57,898 bases of DNA from Muribaculaceae bacterium (GCA_009775365.1 VSPM01000008.1:1-57898), one strand, 5' to 3'. Counted from the first letter of the stretch, positions 41,850-50,948 are shown. The notes: generated from the letters alone by a model not told the origin. Numbers and translations: made by a program.

Positions 41850-41903
41850 CTTTATTCAGTATTTTTTATGCCGGGTGCCGTCATGCCGCAGCATTCCTTA
41901 AAG

Positions 41904-43130
41904 TCAGCGCATGAGTATGCGCCAGTTTTTAGGGTAGAGGTTGTTGGCTCTTGAGCCGATGTTTTTGGCCATGCCGAGAGGCAGCCCCATGTATGTGATT
42001 GTCACAAGCCCTTTCGGCACATCCGGAGGGAGTGTGATTGATTCTCTTCTGAGATATGACAACGCCTGCTCAAGAGTGACATCAGCTTCGGGATAGAGTT
42101 TGCGGTCGAAATCTAATGAAAGCACTTCCTCGACCGGGGGCACATTGTCGGCCACGGTTTTTTTAATGCCATGCATGGGGCGTGCCGTTTTTGAAACCTT
42201 CCTCACTTTCCCTATGCGAGAGGGCTCCCATTCTCCGGGCTTGCGCAAGACAGCAAGAAACAATCCCTCTCCCTCAGTCTTGTGAGGCATGAATCGCCGG
42301 CATGGATAGGGAGTGGATATGCCGCGCGGTATTCCCCATTGCTCCGGGAAGTCAAGTTCCACAGGTTCAAGACCCAATTCTTTGACAGCAAAATCCACAT
42401 TCTCTTCATTCTCTGTGCGGTTGAAAGTGCAGGTTGAATAGATAAGAAATCCTCCAGGCTTAACTACAGATTCTGCGTTTGTCAGAATTTCACGCTGCAG
42501 CGAGGCGCAGTTCTCGATGAGCTGCAGGCTCCACTGCTTCACGGCGTCGCTGTCTTTACGCATCATCCCCTCGCCGGAACAAGGGGCGTCTACGGCCACC
42601 ACGTCAAACATATTTCCGTCGGCGGCAAAGGCGGCAGAGTCGCGGTTTGTGACAGTTGTGAACGGATAGCCCCATTTGGCTACATTCTCACGGAGAATAG
42701 CAGCACGTTTAGCCACATATTCGTTGGCCACAACATTCGACCCGAAGGGAAGAGCGTCGGTCATTGCCGTGGTTTTACCACCCGGGGCGGCGCACAAGTC
42801 GAGCAGCGATATGGGAGTGTCGGTTCGCTCATTACATAAAATGCCAAGAATCCGTTTCACAACTTCGTAGTGGATCATCGAAGATGCGTCTTGCACATAG
42901 TATGCTCCGGCATGCAGCAGAGGGTCGAGCGTGAAGACCGGTCGAACCGGGAGGTAGAACCCTTTGTCACACCATTTCACAGGGCGAGCGTCCGGAAAAT
43001 GCGCCCCCGGTTTTCGGCTGTTTACGCGCACGGCCACGCCGGGAGACTCGCTCATGGCGCTCAGAAATGATTCGGCCTCGTCGCCAAGGAGATTTTTGGC
43101 CATTTCGATAAAACCTGACGGAAGTGTCAT
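41904..43130 (-). CDS. RsmB/NOP-family rRNA cytosine-C5 methyltransferase (RsmF-like)
   Basis: 408-aa SAM-dependent enzyme. The SAM site is LLDLCAAPGGKTTAM, and the two catalytic cysteines lie in DAPCSGEGMMRK and YSTCTFNRTENE. A C-terminal extension (about residues 300-408) matches the accessory domain seen on RsmF-like proteins. The likely target is a 16S rRNA cytidine, but the position is not determinable. The start at 43130 lies 54 bp from the divergent methylase gene, with a TATTTTTG box at 43158-43151 on the minus strand. Confidence 0.85.
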   Translation of the reverse strand: MTLPSGFIEMAKNLLGDEAESFLSAMSESPGVAVRVNSRKPGAHFPDARPVKWCDKGFYLPVRPVFTLDPLLHAGAYYVQDASSMIHYEVVKRILGILCNERTDTPISLLDLCAAPGGKTTAMTDALPFGSNVVANEYVAKRAAILRENVAKWGYPFTTVTNRDSAAFAADGNMFDVVAVDAPCSGEGMMRKDSDAVKQWSLQLIENCASLQREILTNAESVVKPGGFLIYSTCTFNRTENEENVDFAVKELGLEPVELDFPEQWGIPRGISTPYPCRRFMPHKTEGEGLFLAVLRKPGEWEPSRIGKVRKVSKTARPMHGIKKTVADNVPPVEEVLSLDFDRKLYPEADVTLEQALSYLRRESITLPPDVPKGLVTITYMGLPLGMAKNIGSRANNLYPKNWRILMR

Positions 43131-43171
43131 AAAAAGGATGGATTTTTCTGCAAAAATACTAAATTTTTTAT

Positions 43172-43179
43172 TAATTTTG
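43172..43179 (+). promoter_or_regulatory. -7 box immediately ahead of the RsmI-like gene
   Basis: TAATTTTG at 43172-43179 ends five bases before the ATG at 43185. A TCTG about 21 nt upstream is a weak -33 candidate. Transcription would start at or next to the start codon, implying a leaderless or near-leaderless mRNA. Confidence 0.5.
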
Positions 43180-43184
43180 TGTGC

Positions 43185-43904
43185 ATGGAACTCACATCAG
43201 CCCTATATTTAATCCCCGTCAATATCAGCAATGCCCCGTTGAGAGACACATTGCCGGATGGAAATCTTGACATACTCAGGCAATTACGCCATCTTATAGT
43301 TGAAAATATCCGCACAGCCCGCAGATTTTTAAAGAAGTGTGACCCTTCGTTCGACATTGGGGCGGTGACATTTTATGAACTCAACCGCCACACTGACCTT
43401 TCGGAGGTCAGTTCATATCTTGAGCCGTTGCGCAGGGGAGAGGCTGTAGGGGTGATGAGCGAGGCGGGTTGTCCGGCTGTTGCCGATCCGGGGGCTTTGC
43501 CTGTGAGCATTGCTCAGAGGGAGGGCCTGAAGGTGGTGCCGCTTGTGGGGCCTTCAAGCATATTGATGGCTCTGATGGCTTCGGGATTTAACGGCCAGGG
43601 ATTCTCATTCAACGGCTATCTTCCGATAGAGGCAAAAGAGAGGGAGAAAAAATTGCGAGATCTCGAGGCGTTGTCGCGACGCTGCGACATGACGCAGATT
43701 TTTATCGAGACACCATATCGCAACAACAAGATGGTGGAATGTCTTGCCCGCACATTGAAAGGGGACACTCTCCTGTGTGTGGCATGCGACATAACCGATC
43801 CTGAGCATGAGACAATTGTGACACAGCCGGCCTCACGCTGGAAAAACACACGATATAACTTCGACAAGCGTCCTGCCATTTTTTTGATTTACGCCTCCAA
43901 GTGA
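43185..43904 (+). CDS. RsmI-like SAM-dependent methyltransferase (tetrapyrrole methylase fold)
   Basis: 239 aa from the ATG at 43185 (a GTG two codons upstream is possible). It contains the tetrapyrrole-methylase-fold features GVMSEAGCPAVADPG, VVPLVGPSSILMALMASGF and FIETPYRNNKM. These resemble RsmI, which 2'-O-methylates C1402 of 16S rRNA, though this shorter Bacteroidetes branch may have a different target. It is divergent from the rRNA methyltransferase gene, which suits a common rRNA role but does not prove one. Confidence 0.82.
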   Translation: MELTSALYLIPVNISNAPLRDTLPDGNLDILRQLRHLIVENIRTARRFLKKCDPSFDIGAVTFYELNRHTDLSEVSSYLEPLRRGEAVGVMSEAGCPAVADPGALPVSIAQREGLKVVPLVGPSSILMALMASGFNGQGFSFNGYLPIEAKEREKKLRDLEALSRRCDMTQIFIETPYRNNKMVECLARTLKGDTLLCVACDITDPEHETIVTQPASRWKNTRYNFDKRPAIFLIYASK

Positions 43905-43966
43905 ATGGCATTGACAAAAGGTAATTCTTATGGGCAGGGTGGAACTGAATTTGAAAACTGAAATAA

Positions 43967-44983
43967 ATGTCACGCCGCAAAATATCTTTTGAAGGCCAGA
44001 TGCGCCTTCCTTTTGAAGAATTGGAAAACGAAGAGCCAAAGCCGGCTGTGCCGATTCGCCGCAACGTGTATGCGGCGGCAGAGATTGCGCAGCCGAAAAA
44101 AGAGGCCAAGGAGCCGGCCGACAGGCTGCTCTATTATTTGTCGATTGGCTCCGGCTCAAGCGGCAACTGTTGCTATTTGGGCACTAAGAAGGGCGGGGTG
44201 CTGATTGATGCCGGCGTGAAAACCGACATCGTGGAGGCGGCTTTGCGCTCCAACGGAATTGATTTGAAGAAGGTTACTGCCGTGGTGCTCACCCACGACC
44301 ATTCCGACCATGTGAAATATGTCTATACCCTTGTGCGCAACAATAAGCATATGAGGGTGTTCTGCACAAATAGAGTGTTGAGCGGGATAATGCGCAGGCA
44401 CAGCATCTCCAAGCGTCTGAAGGATTTTCATATGCCAATTTTCAAGGAGATACCGTTTACAATAGGTGAACTTGAAGTCACGGCTTTTGAAGTGCCTCAC
44501 GACGGGAGCGACAACATGGGGTTCTCGATAGCTTTCGACAACAGGCGATTTGTGCTTGCCACAGACCTTGGCGCTGTCACAGAGCGAGCCCGCCACTACA
44601 TGAGCCGAGCCAACTATCTTGTGATAGAGGCAAACTATGATTTGCAGATGCTTCGCCTCGGGCGTTATCCGGAATATCTGAAGGCGCGCATACAAACTGA
44701 ATCAGGGCATATGGACAACACACAGACGGCCTCGTTTCTGAAAGAGATAATCTCGCCTCGCCTTCAGTATATTTTCTTATGCCATCTTTCGCAAGACAAC
44801 AATACTCCCAACAAGGCTTTGACCGCTGTGCGCGACGCATTGCAGGAGACGGGAAAAATTGTCGGTAACGCGGAGGAAACAATCGCCGACCGTCAGGCCG
44901 ACGTGCAGCTTATGGCTCTCCCTCGCTTCGAGTCTACGCGTTTGTTTGTGTTTCGACCCCGGCAGGAGGATCAGCACTCATAA
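43967..44983 (+). CDS. Metallo-beta-lactamase-fold hydrolase, YycJ/WalJ-like
   Basis: 338 aa with a charged N-terminal extension of about 50 residues. The core begins YYLSIGSGSSGNCCYLGT. The metal motif VVLTHDHSDHVKY (HxHxDH, near residue 110) and later histidines in EVPHDGSD and FLCHLSQDNNT complete the dinuclear site. The family includes YycJ/WalJ exonuclease-like proteins, and some members act in DNA or cell-wall housekeeping. The 3' end overlaps the convergent lipoprotein gene by 50 bp. Confidence 0.82.
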   Translation: MSRRKISFEGQMRLPFEELENEEPKPAVPIRRNVYAAAEIAQPKKEAKEPADRLLYYLSIGSGSSGNCCYLGTKKGGVLIDAGVKTDIVEAALRSNGIDLKKVTAVVLTHDHSDHVKYVYTLVRNNKHMRVFCTNRVLSGIMRRHSISKRLKDFHMPIFKEIPFTIGELEVTAFEVPHDGSDNMGFSIAFDNRRFVLATDLGAVTERARHYMSRANYLVIEANYDLQMLRLGRYPEYLKARIQTESGHMDNTQTASFLKEIISPRLQYIFLCHLSQDNNTPNKALTAVRDALQETGKIVGNAEETIADRQADVQLMALPRFESTRLFVFRPRQEDQHS

Positions 44984-45575
44984 AGATTGTGAGCAACGGG
45001 CCTTCAAGGCCGTTAGGGGCTATAGCGGCGCGTATTTCAAACCTCAGATAGCCGCCGTTAAAGTCATAGACAGATATTTGTGTCTCCTCATCGTTGACGG
45101 CGTCATGGGCCGTGAAACTCATTTTGTGAGATTCGTTGAGCCGAAGGCTCTGGAGGATGTAGGCTTCCAGATCGCCGGGGAGGAGGTCGCCGAGATAGAG
45201 GTTTCTGATAATTACATTTTTTTTGTCGAGCACATCCACAATCCAAGTGCCCGGCGAGCCTTGCACGTCGGTGTATAGCGGAGCGCCCTGCCCGTCGGTG
45301 AGCACGCCGTTGAAATCATACTCTGTGGAGTCGAGCGGTTCTCCTACTTTGATAGCGTCGGCAAGGCTTCTTACTGTCATGGCAATGTCGTTGTCGGCAT
45401 GGAAATATTCTGTGGCTTCTGAATCTTCCGTATTGCTGACATCGCTTTTTGATGACTGTCCGCAGGAATTGAGCATGAATATGAAGCATATGGACGCGAG
45501 AGTCAGGAATATTCCCGACTTAAACCCGGAGATCCCGGCCTCATGCTCATTGAGATATGAATCATGCTTATGCAT
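44934..45575 (-). CDS. Predicted lipoprotein of unknown function
   Basis: 213 aa. A hydrophobic segment (about residues 21-36) ends in a lipobox-like LNSCGQ with the candidate lipidated cysteine at C38. The 20-residue region before it is long for a signal peptide. The mature part is acidic at first, then contains strands such as EYDFNGVLTDGQGAPLYTDV and a C-terminal VYDFNGGYLRFEIR block. It may belong to DUF4738, but I am not confident. It has its own consensus promoter and overlaps the convergent hydrolase gene by 50 bp at its 3' end. Confidence 0.7.
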   Translation of the reverse strand: MHKHDSYLNEHEAGISGFKSGIFLTLASICFIFMLNSCGQSSKSDVSNTEDSEATEYFHADNDIAMTVRSLADAIKVGEPLDSTEYDFNGVLTDGQGAPLYTDVQGSPGTWIVDVLDKKNVIIRNLYLGDLLPGDLEAYILQSLRLNESHKMSFTAHDAVNDEETQISVYDFNGGYLRFEIRAAIAPNGLEGPLLTIFMSADPPAGVETQTNA

Positions 45576-45634
45576 GGCTTGTCGTGTCGTTAAGATTTAT
45601 GGAGGTCCTTTAACACTTTATAACAAATTCGATG

Positions 45635-45666
45635 CAAAACTACAATAAAAAACTGATATAAGCAAA
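45635..45666 (-). promoter_or_regulatory. Promoter of the lipoprotein gene
   Basis: Minus-strand TTTG (45666-45663), 20-nt spacer, TAGTTTTG (45642-45635). Predicted leader about 55 nt. Confidence 0.68.
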
Positions 45667-45691
45667 AGTTTTTTGAACTTAGATTAAAAAC

Positions 45692-45756
45692 TAAGGTTAC
45701 TATAGATTCTACAGGCCCTATAAGCCTTATGCGGCCGATACAGCCTGTAGGACCTA
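45692..45756. repeat. Palindrome-rich CCTATA-type repeat cluster
   Basis: Within about 65 bp are ACAGGCCC and GCCTGT (an inverted pair), two CCTATA elements and two AGCCTTAT/TAGGACCTAT-like stretches. It lies between the acyl-CoA ligase stop and the lipoprotein promoter. It may form a hairpin that ends the ligase transcript, but no T-run is present. Confidence 0.5.
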
Positions 45757-45768
45757 TATTGTAATGGC

Positions 45769-47430
45769 TCACCGGGTGTAGAGATATCTCTTGATGCTGC
45801 GTTTAGGAGTCTTTTCAAACTCGTTTGGCATAAGGATTATCTTTGCGAGCTGCTCGTAGGGGGCCACAATCTTGTTGAGCTCTTTGCGCACATTCTCCAT
45901 GGCGCTGTCCATGTCGGAGATTGATATGCCGAGTTTGTCGACAGCCTCATAGTCGGGGTATACAAGGCCGACGAGCTTGCCGTCGCGGTCAACCACAAGA
46001 CTTTCCGCCACGAAAGGCATATTGTTGAGCTTGGCCTCGATTTCCTCGGGATAGATGTTTTGTCCTGAAGCAGACAGAATCATGGTCTTATAGCGTCCTC
46101 TGATGAAGAGCGTGCCGTCGGGGTTGCGTGTGCCCATGTCGCCGGTGTGGAGCCACCCTTCGGAGTCGATTACACTTTTTGTGGCCTCGGGATTCTTGTA
46201 ATAACCCTTCATCCGGTTAATGCCGCGCACGCATATTTCTCCGGGCACATGCTCGGGATCGGCCGAGTCAACCTTCGATTCCATTATGGGGAGCGTGCGG
46301 CCTGATGAGCTCACGATGAATTCTCTCCATGGAGTATAGGAGATAAGCGGCCCGCATTCAGTCATGCCGTAGCCCACAGTGAAGGGGAATTTGATTTTCT
46401 GTAAAAACTCCTCCACTTCATGATTCAGCGGAGCTCCGCCCACAATCACCTCTTCAAACTCGCCTCCAAATGCGTCGATAAGTTTTTTGCGAATTTTTGA
46501 ATAGATAAGGGAGTCGAGGAACGGCACTGCGAGTGTCCAGCGCATCGCCCCTTTTGAAATCATGGGGAGAATCTGCTTTTTATAAATTTTTTCGAGAATA
46601 AGCGGCACGCATATCACAAGGTTCGGGCGCACCTCGGCCAGCGCTTTCAGCAGCACTCGTGGCGAGGGGGTCTTGCATAGCAATGTTATGTGAGAGCCGA
46701 CAGCAAGGGGGGTGAGCATGTCGAACGCACATCCGTAGGCATGGGCCAGTGGAAGGAATGAGAGCACTCTCGACGACCGGAAATGGAGCTCGGAGTGCAT
46801 TCCAAAACATACGTTTCCGGCAAGGTTCTCCCCGGTGAGCATTACCCCCTTTGAGAACCCGGTGGTGCCGGAAGTGTAGTTTATCTCCACCACCTCCGAG
46901 TTGTCGCGGTCGGCATATTTCACATCTTTGCTCGAATATCCGTCGGGGAATCGCCTGTTGAATCTTCGTTTCAACAGGCGCATGTGGCGCAGCATCTCCA
47001 CGCCAGAAGCCTCATGAAGCACATTTTTTTTCTCAAGGCTCACCACCCCTTTCACATTGAGCAATGCTTCGGGGTCTATGTGTTCCCATATAGTGTCGGA
47101 TATGAACAGAAGCTCTGCCCCGGAATGATTCACGATATGGGTGATATCCATGGGATTGAAATCTGACAGGATAGGCACTATCACGGCTCCATAGGTCACT
47201 GTGGCCATATACACTTTCACCCAGTCGGCCGAGTCTTTTCCGCAGAGGGCTATCTTCCGGCCCGGCTTTATTCCTATTGATTCAAAAAGGAGATGGGTCT
47301 TGGCCACCGACTCAGCCAGCTGACCGTAGGTGCTGTTGTTGTTTCGCCCGAACTCGGAGAGCGCGGGGAAGTCCCAGTTCTCTATGAAACTTCTCTCATA
47401 TATCTTTATGAAATTCTTAATTTCTATCAT
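45769..47430 (-). CDS. Long-chain acyl-CoA synthetase (AMP-binding enzyme)
   Basis: 553-aa adenylate-forming ligase that activates a fatty or aryl acid with ATP and then CoA. The ATP/AMP loop is INYTSGTTGFSKGVML, followed by FLPLAHAYG, VGYGMTECGPL, HTGDMG and the C-terminal hinge GRYKTMILSASGQNIYPEEIE. It is full length. The start overlaps the stop of the iron alcohol dehydrogenase gene by four bases, so the two are translated together. Substrate unknown; fatty acid recycling is plausible. Confidence 0.88.
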   Translation of the reverse strand: MIEIKNFIKIYERSFIENWDFPALSEFGRNNNSTYGQLAESVAKTHLLFESIGIKPGRKIALCGKDSADWVKVYMATVTYGAVIVPILSDFNPMDITHIVNHSGAELLFISDTIWEHIDPEALLNVKGVVSLEKKNVLHEASGVEMLRHMRLLKRRFNRRFPDGYSSKDVKYADRDNSEVVEINYTSGTTGFSKGVMLTGENLAGNVCFGMHSELHFRSSRVLSFLPLAHAYGCAFDMLTPLAVGSHITLLCKTPSPRVLLKALAEVRPNLVICVPLILEKIYKKQILPMISKGAMRWTLAVPFLDSLIYSKIRKKLIDAFGGEFEEVIVGGAPLNHEVEEFLQKIKFPFTVGYGMTECGPLISYTPWREFIVSSSGRTLPIMESKVDSADPEHVPGEICVRGINRMKGYYKNPEATKSVIDSEGWLHTGDMGTRNPDGTLFIRGRYKTMILSASGQNIYPEEIEAKLNNMPFVAESLVVDRDGKLVGLVYPDYEAVDKLGISISDMDSAMENVRKELNKIVAPYEQLAKIILMPNEFEKTPKRSIKRYLYTR

Positions 47431-48596
47431 AGCGCAAGTTGATATATCTCCCGGCAGTCGTCAATCGACAGAGGCACATATGAGCCAATCATGTCGCCGA
47501 GGTTCTTATGCAGGCTCTCTACGAGTGCGTCGATGTCCGGCTCTTTGCCCACCAGTTCTGTGAGAGATGTGGTGAGGCCGAGGTCGTGGTAAAAATCTTT
47601 AAGCAAATTGATTCCCTCCTCTATGATGTGTTCGGTGTCAAGGCCTGATGGATTCACGCTCATGACGTTGATAGCAAATCTCCACACCATATCGGGTTTT
47701 CTTTTGGCCACAAACTTGAGCCATGCCGGGGCTATGCACGCAAGCCCGGCTCCGTGTGCCACGTTGTAAAGGGCCGACACTTCATGCTCGAGGAAGTGGG
47801 TGGCCCAGTCCTCGCGTTTCCCGACACCGCAAAGGCCGTTGTGCGCAATTGTCGATGCCCACATGATGTCGGCACGCGCATCATAGTTGTTGCCGTCTAA
47901 TTTCAAAGTCAGCGCCTGGTCCATTATGTCGCGCATGATTGCCTCGGAATAGGCATTGACAAGCTGCGCCGGAGTGTTGGAGAAATAGCGCTCGTAGATG
48001 TGGCATAGCATGTCGGTGATTCCGCAGGCAGTCTGAAACCATGGCAGCGTCATGGTCAGCTCTGGATTCATTATCGCGAAACGTGGGCGAATGAGATTCG
48101 TGCGGCATGAACGTTTATGCAGACCATTGATTTTTGTAATCACTGACGAGGCGCTTGCCTCGCTTCCGGCAGCCGGAATTGTGAGCACGACGCCCACCGG
48201 GAGAGCCGCCGATGGGGTTCCCTTTCCGCAGAAGAAATCCCAGAAGTCGCCGTCATACACCGCCCCGAGCGCGATTGCCTTGGCTGTGTCGATCACGGAG
48301 CCTCCTCCCACAGCAAGAATGAAGTTGACACCCTCTTTGAGGGCCATGCCTATCCCTTCATACACTCTGTCGTCGGTGGGATTCGGCTGCACTCCCTTCA
48401 GTATGCAATATGAGATTTTGTTGTTGTCGAGAGAGTCGGTCACCTGCTTCACAAGCCCGCTTTTTTCAGCCGACTGTCCGCCATAGACCACGAGAACTTT
48501 CACTCCTCCGTAGTTTGCAGTCATTTTGCCGGTTTCCTTCTGTGTGTCGCGCCCGAAGATGAATTCAGTGGGCGAATAGAATCTGAAATTGTCCAT
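47427..48596 (-). CDS. Iron-containing alcohol dehydrogenase
   Basis: 389-aa group III alcohol dehydrogenase. The NAD(P) part includes VLVVYGGQSAEKSG and AVGGGSVIDTAKAIALG. The metal site histidines lie in the region FQTACGITDMLCHIYERYF and in FLEHEVSALYNVAHGAGLA. The butanol dehydrogenase branch is the nearest match. It is translationally linked to the acyl-CoA ligase downstream, suggesting the pair handles an alcohol/aldehyde and the corresponding acid, but the metabolite is unknown. Confidence 0.88.
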   Translation of the reverse strand: MDNFRFYSPTEFIFGRDTQKETGKMTANYGGVKVLVVYGGQSAEKSGLVKQVTDSLDNNKISYCILKGVQPNPTDDRVYEGIGMALKEGVNFILAVGGGSVIDTAKAIALGAVYDGDFWDFFCGKGTPSAALPVGVVLTIPAAGSEASASSVITKINGLHKRSCRTNLIRPRFAIMNPELTMTLPWFQTACGITDMLCHIYERYFSNTPAQLVNAYSEAIMRDIMDQALTLKLDGNNYDARADIMWASTIAHNGLCGVGKREDWATHFLEHEVSALYNVAHGAGLACIAPAWLKFVAKRKPDMVWRFAINVMSVNPSGLDTEHIIEEGINLLKDFYHDLGLTTSLTELVGKEPDIDALVESLHKNLGDMIGSYVPLSIDDCREIYQLAL

Positions 48597-48656
48597 GGAT
48601 AGTTTTGGAGTATATGTAGTTGTCTTGGTTTGTCAAGGGGTATATAAGTTATAACA

Positions 48657-48696
48657 AAAAAGCATCCGGTTTTCTTATCGTCCCGGATGCTTTTTA
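48657..48696 (-). terminator. Terminator of the peptide transporter gene
   Basis: Perfect 12-bp stem (48659-48670 with 48684-48695) that ends in T-runs on both strands. It serves the minus-strand transporter, whose stop is 23 nt away. Confidence 0.88.
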
Positions 48697-48718
48697 TGAT
48701 GTGTGGTGAATTATGATG

Positions 48719-50242
48719 TCACTTGGTCACTCTTTCAAGCCATTTGAGCATTGAGAACATCGCGCCCATCGAAATGAGGCAGACAGCGAGGAACACAGCC
48801 CATGCCACCCATATGGGGCATTTGTTGTAGATAAGCGGGCCGATCCAGAGAAGGAGGTTGCCCACGGCTGTCGCGCCGAGCCATAGGCCCTGGCATAGGC
48901 CCTGCATGTGTTTGGGGGCAACTTTCGACACGAAAGAGAGCCCGAGCGGCGAGATGAAGAGCTCGGCCACGGTCATGAAGAAGTAGTAGAGCACAAGCAC
49001 CCAGGGGCCGGAAAGCATGGCTTCGCGAGTAGCGTAGGCGAGTTCGCGGAACTCTGTGCCGGAAGGATAATGCATGCACACTGAGTAGATGGTCATGAAG
49101 AGGTAGGCTATGCCTGCGAGCCCCATGCCGATGGCAATCTTTTTAGGAGTTGAAATCTCTTTCCCTTTGCGAGAGAGGGCAGAGAAGAACATGATGATCA
49201 CCGGAGTGAGCACGATCACGAAGAACGGGTTCATGGCCTGCCATATCTCGGGAGCGATTGAAGAGGTGTCCATGAAGTCGCGTGCGAAAAGCGACATTGA
49301 TGTTCCGTTCTGGTGGAATGAGAACCAGAAGAACACTGCTATGCCGAGCACTGCGAAGAGAGCGCCCATGCGCTGCTTGATTTCTTTTGACATGGCAGCC
49401 TTCTCTTCGGGAGTGTATGACTTGTCTTCCACAGCCGCTTTCTTTGCGGGAGAGGGGAGTCCCTTCTTTGTCATAATGAAGATAACGAGGGAGATGAGCA
49501 TAGCCGCGATAGAGGCGAGGAATGAATAGTGGATGCCGGTGTTGAACACGTCGAGATAGCGTGTGCAGAACTCGGAAATCTCCATCTGAGTGTTGTAGCC
49601 AACCTGGGTTGCGAGAGAATAGAGGTTGTTCATGTTCTCTTCGGTCATCGGGTCGGTCTGTCCGAGGAACTGGTGGCAGAGTGCGGGGAAGCTTGCGTTA
49701 TAGCTCATTGAGTTTACATTGAGCCACCAGCTTCTGAGCATAGGCGCCACAAACGGGGCGGCAACACCGCCGACGTTGATAAACACATAGAAAATCTGGA
49801 AGCCGGCGTCGCGCTGTGCGGAATACTTTGGATTGTCATAAAGCTGGCCCACGATTGCCTGAAGGTTCCCTTTGAAGAGGCCGTTGCCGAAGGCAATGAG
49901 GAAGAGGGCGAAGCAAGTGAGGGTGAGAAGCCATGCGGTGTTGCCTTCAGTGGCGAGGATGGGCACTGCGAGCACGGCGTAGCCGAGGGTCATGACCGCA
50001 AGGCCGCTGATGATTGTGCCTTTGTAGTTCTGGGTTTTGTCGGCTATGATGCCTCCGACGAGTGCCAGCACATAGATGCCGGCGTAGAACACTGAATAAA
50101 CGATGGTGCTTGTTTCCTCGGCAAGGCCGAACTTAGAGCAAAGAAAGAGCACGAGCACGGCGTTCATGATGTAATAGCCGAAACGTTCTCCCATGTTGCT
50201 CAGGGCCGCGGGGATAAGACCTTTGGGGTGGTTTGCAAACAT
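48719..50242 (-). CDS. POT/PTR2 family proton-coupled peptide transporter
   Basis: 507-aa inner-membrane carrier with about 12-14 helices. The N-terminal NMGERFGYYIMNAVLVLFL carries the ExxERFxYY-type signature of proton-coupled oligopeptide transporters. A later GNGLFKGNLQAIVGQLYD block and FFWFSFHQNGTSM (helix 7-type motif) fit the family. A polar cytosolic loop of about 30 residues divides the two halves. Likely role: uptake of di- and tripeptides. No regulator is adjacent. Confidence 0.88.
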   Translation of the reverse strand: MFANHPKGLIPAALSNMGERFGYYIMNAVLVLFLCSKFGLAEETSTIVYSVFYAGIYVLALVGGIIADKTQNYKGTIISGLAVMTLGYAVLAVPILATEGNTAWLLTLTCFALFLIAFGNGLFKGNLQAIVGQLYDNPKYSAQRDAGFQIFYVFINVGGVAAPFVAPMLRSWWLNVNSMSYNASFPALCHQFLGQTDPMTEENMNNLYSLATQVGYNTQMEISEFCTRYLDVFNTGIHYSFLASIAAMLISLVIFIMTKKGLPSPAKKAAVEDKSYTPEEKAAMSKEIKQRMGALFAVLGIAVFFWFSFHQNGTSMSLFARDFMDTSSIAPEIWQAMNPFFVIVLTPVIIMFFSALSRKGKEISTPKKIAIGMGLAGIAYLFMTIYSVCMHYPSGTEFRELAYATREAMLSGPWVLVLYYFFMTVAELFISPLGLSFVSKVAPKHMQGLCQGLWLGATAVGNLLLWIGPLIYNKCPIWVAWAVFLAVCLISMGAMFSMLKWLERVTK

Positions 50243-50332
50243 GATGTTGGTTGTGTTTAAATGATTTGTATTGATTCAGGTTAGAGCGGGCCGGCCGGGG
50301 CAGGCCCGTGTTGTTGTTTTATTGTGATGGTT

Positions 50333-50761
50333 TCAGGACTGCCCGATCATCTTGAAGGCTACGGCATAGTTGTGGATCTGCTTCACCATTGCCACGAGTC
50401 CGTTGCTTCGTGTGGGCGACAAATGCTCTTTAAGCCCGATTTTATCTACAAAGTATAGGTCGGCTCCGAGAATCTCATCGGGTGTGCGGTCGTTGAGCAC
50501 CCTCATGAGCAGGGCCACAATCCCTTTCACAATGAGCGCGTCGGAATCTGCCTCAAAATGGATGGTCCCGTCTTCGTTTTTTGATGCGGAAATCCACACA
50601 CGGCTCTGGCATCCCTCTATGAGGTTTTGAGGAGTCTTCTCTTTTTCGGGAAGTTCCTCCAGAGTGTTGCCAAGATCGATTATATAGGCATAGCGGTCCA
50701 TCCAGTCGGTGAGCCCTTCAAACTCATCGATGATTTCGTCTTGCGTTTCGTTGATGGTCAT
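50333..50761 (-). CDS. sufE: SufE-family sulfur acceptor
   Basis: 142 aa from the ATG at 50761. It accepts persulfide sulfur from SufS cysteine desulfurase for Fe-S cluster assembly. The acceptor cysteine is C51 in IEGCQSRVW, followed by FEADSDALIVKGIVALLM and SPTRSNGL, both SufE blocks. The 26 codons upstream of 50761 lie over the promoter and are not part of the protein. A consensus promoter and a perfect palindrome lie just upstream, so regulation by a repressor is plausible. Confidence 0.9.
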   Translation of the reverse strand: MTINETQDEIIDEFEGLTDWMDRYAYIIDLGNTLEELPEKEKTPQNLIEGCQSRVWISASKNEDGTIHFEADSDALIVKGIVALLMRVLNDRTPDEILGADLYFVDKIGLKEHLSPTRSNGLVAMVKQIHNYAVAFKMIGQS

Positions 50762-50791
50762 ATCGATTGTGTCAGTTTTTATATTGTCCGG

Positions 50792-50806
50792 TCGCGAATT
50801 TCGCGA
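50792..50806. promoter_or_regulatory. Palindrome in the sufE leader, possible operator
   Basis: TCGCGAA-T-TTCGCGA, a perfect 7+1+7 inverted repeat. It lies just downstream of the -7 box (50822-50815) and near the inferred transcription start at about 50811. The placement suits a repressor-binding site, but the binding protein is unknown. Confidence 0.45.
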
Positions 50807-50814
50807 TTTAATCG

Positions 50815-50844
50815 CAAAGATAGTAAAAAAACATTTCACGGCAA
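50815..50844 (-). promoter_or_regulatory. Promoter of sufE
   Basis: Minus-strand TTG (50844-50842), 19-nt spacer, TATCTTTG (50822-50815). Predicted leader about 50 nt. It excludes the upstream in-frame start at 50839. Confidence 0.65.
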
Positions 50845-50948
50845 CGCATTGCCCCGAATATGTGAGTGTAAAAATTTTTATTTGCGCCTTTTGCCGTCAT
50901 TTTTTGAACGTTTCTTGCCAATAATACCCCCTGATTCATTTCTGTCAA

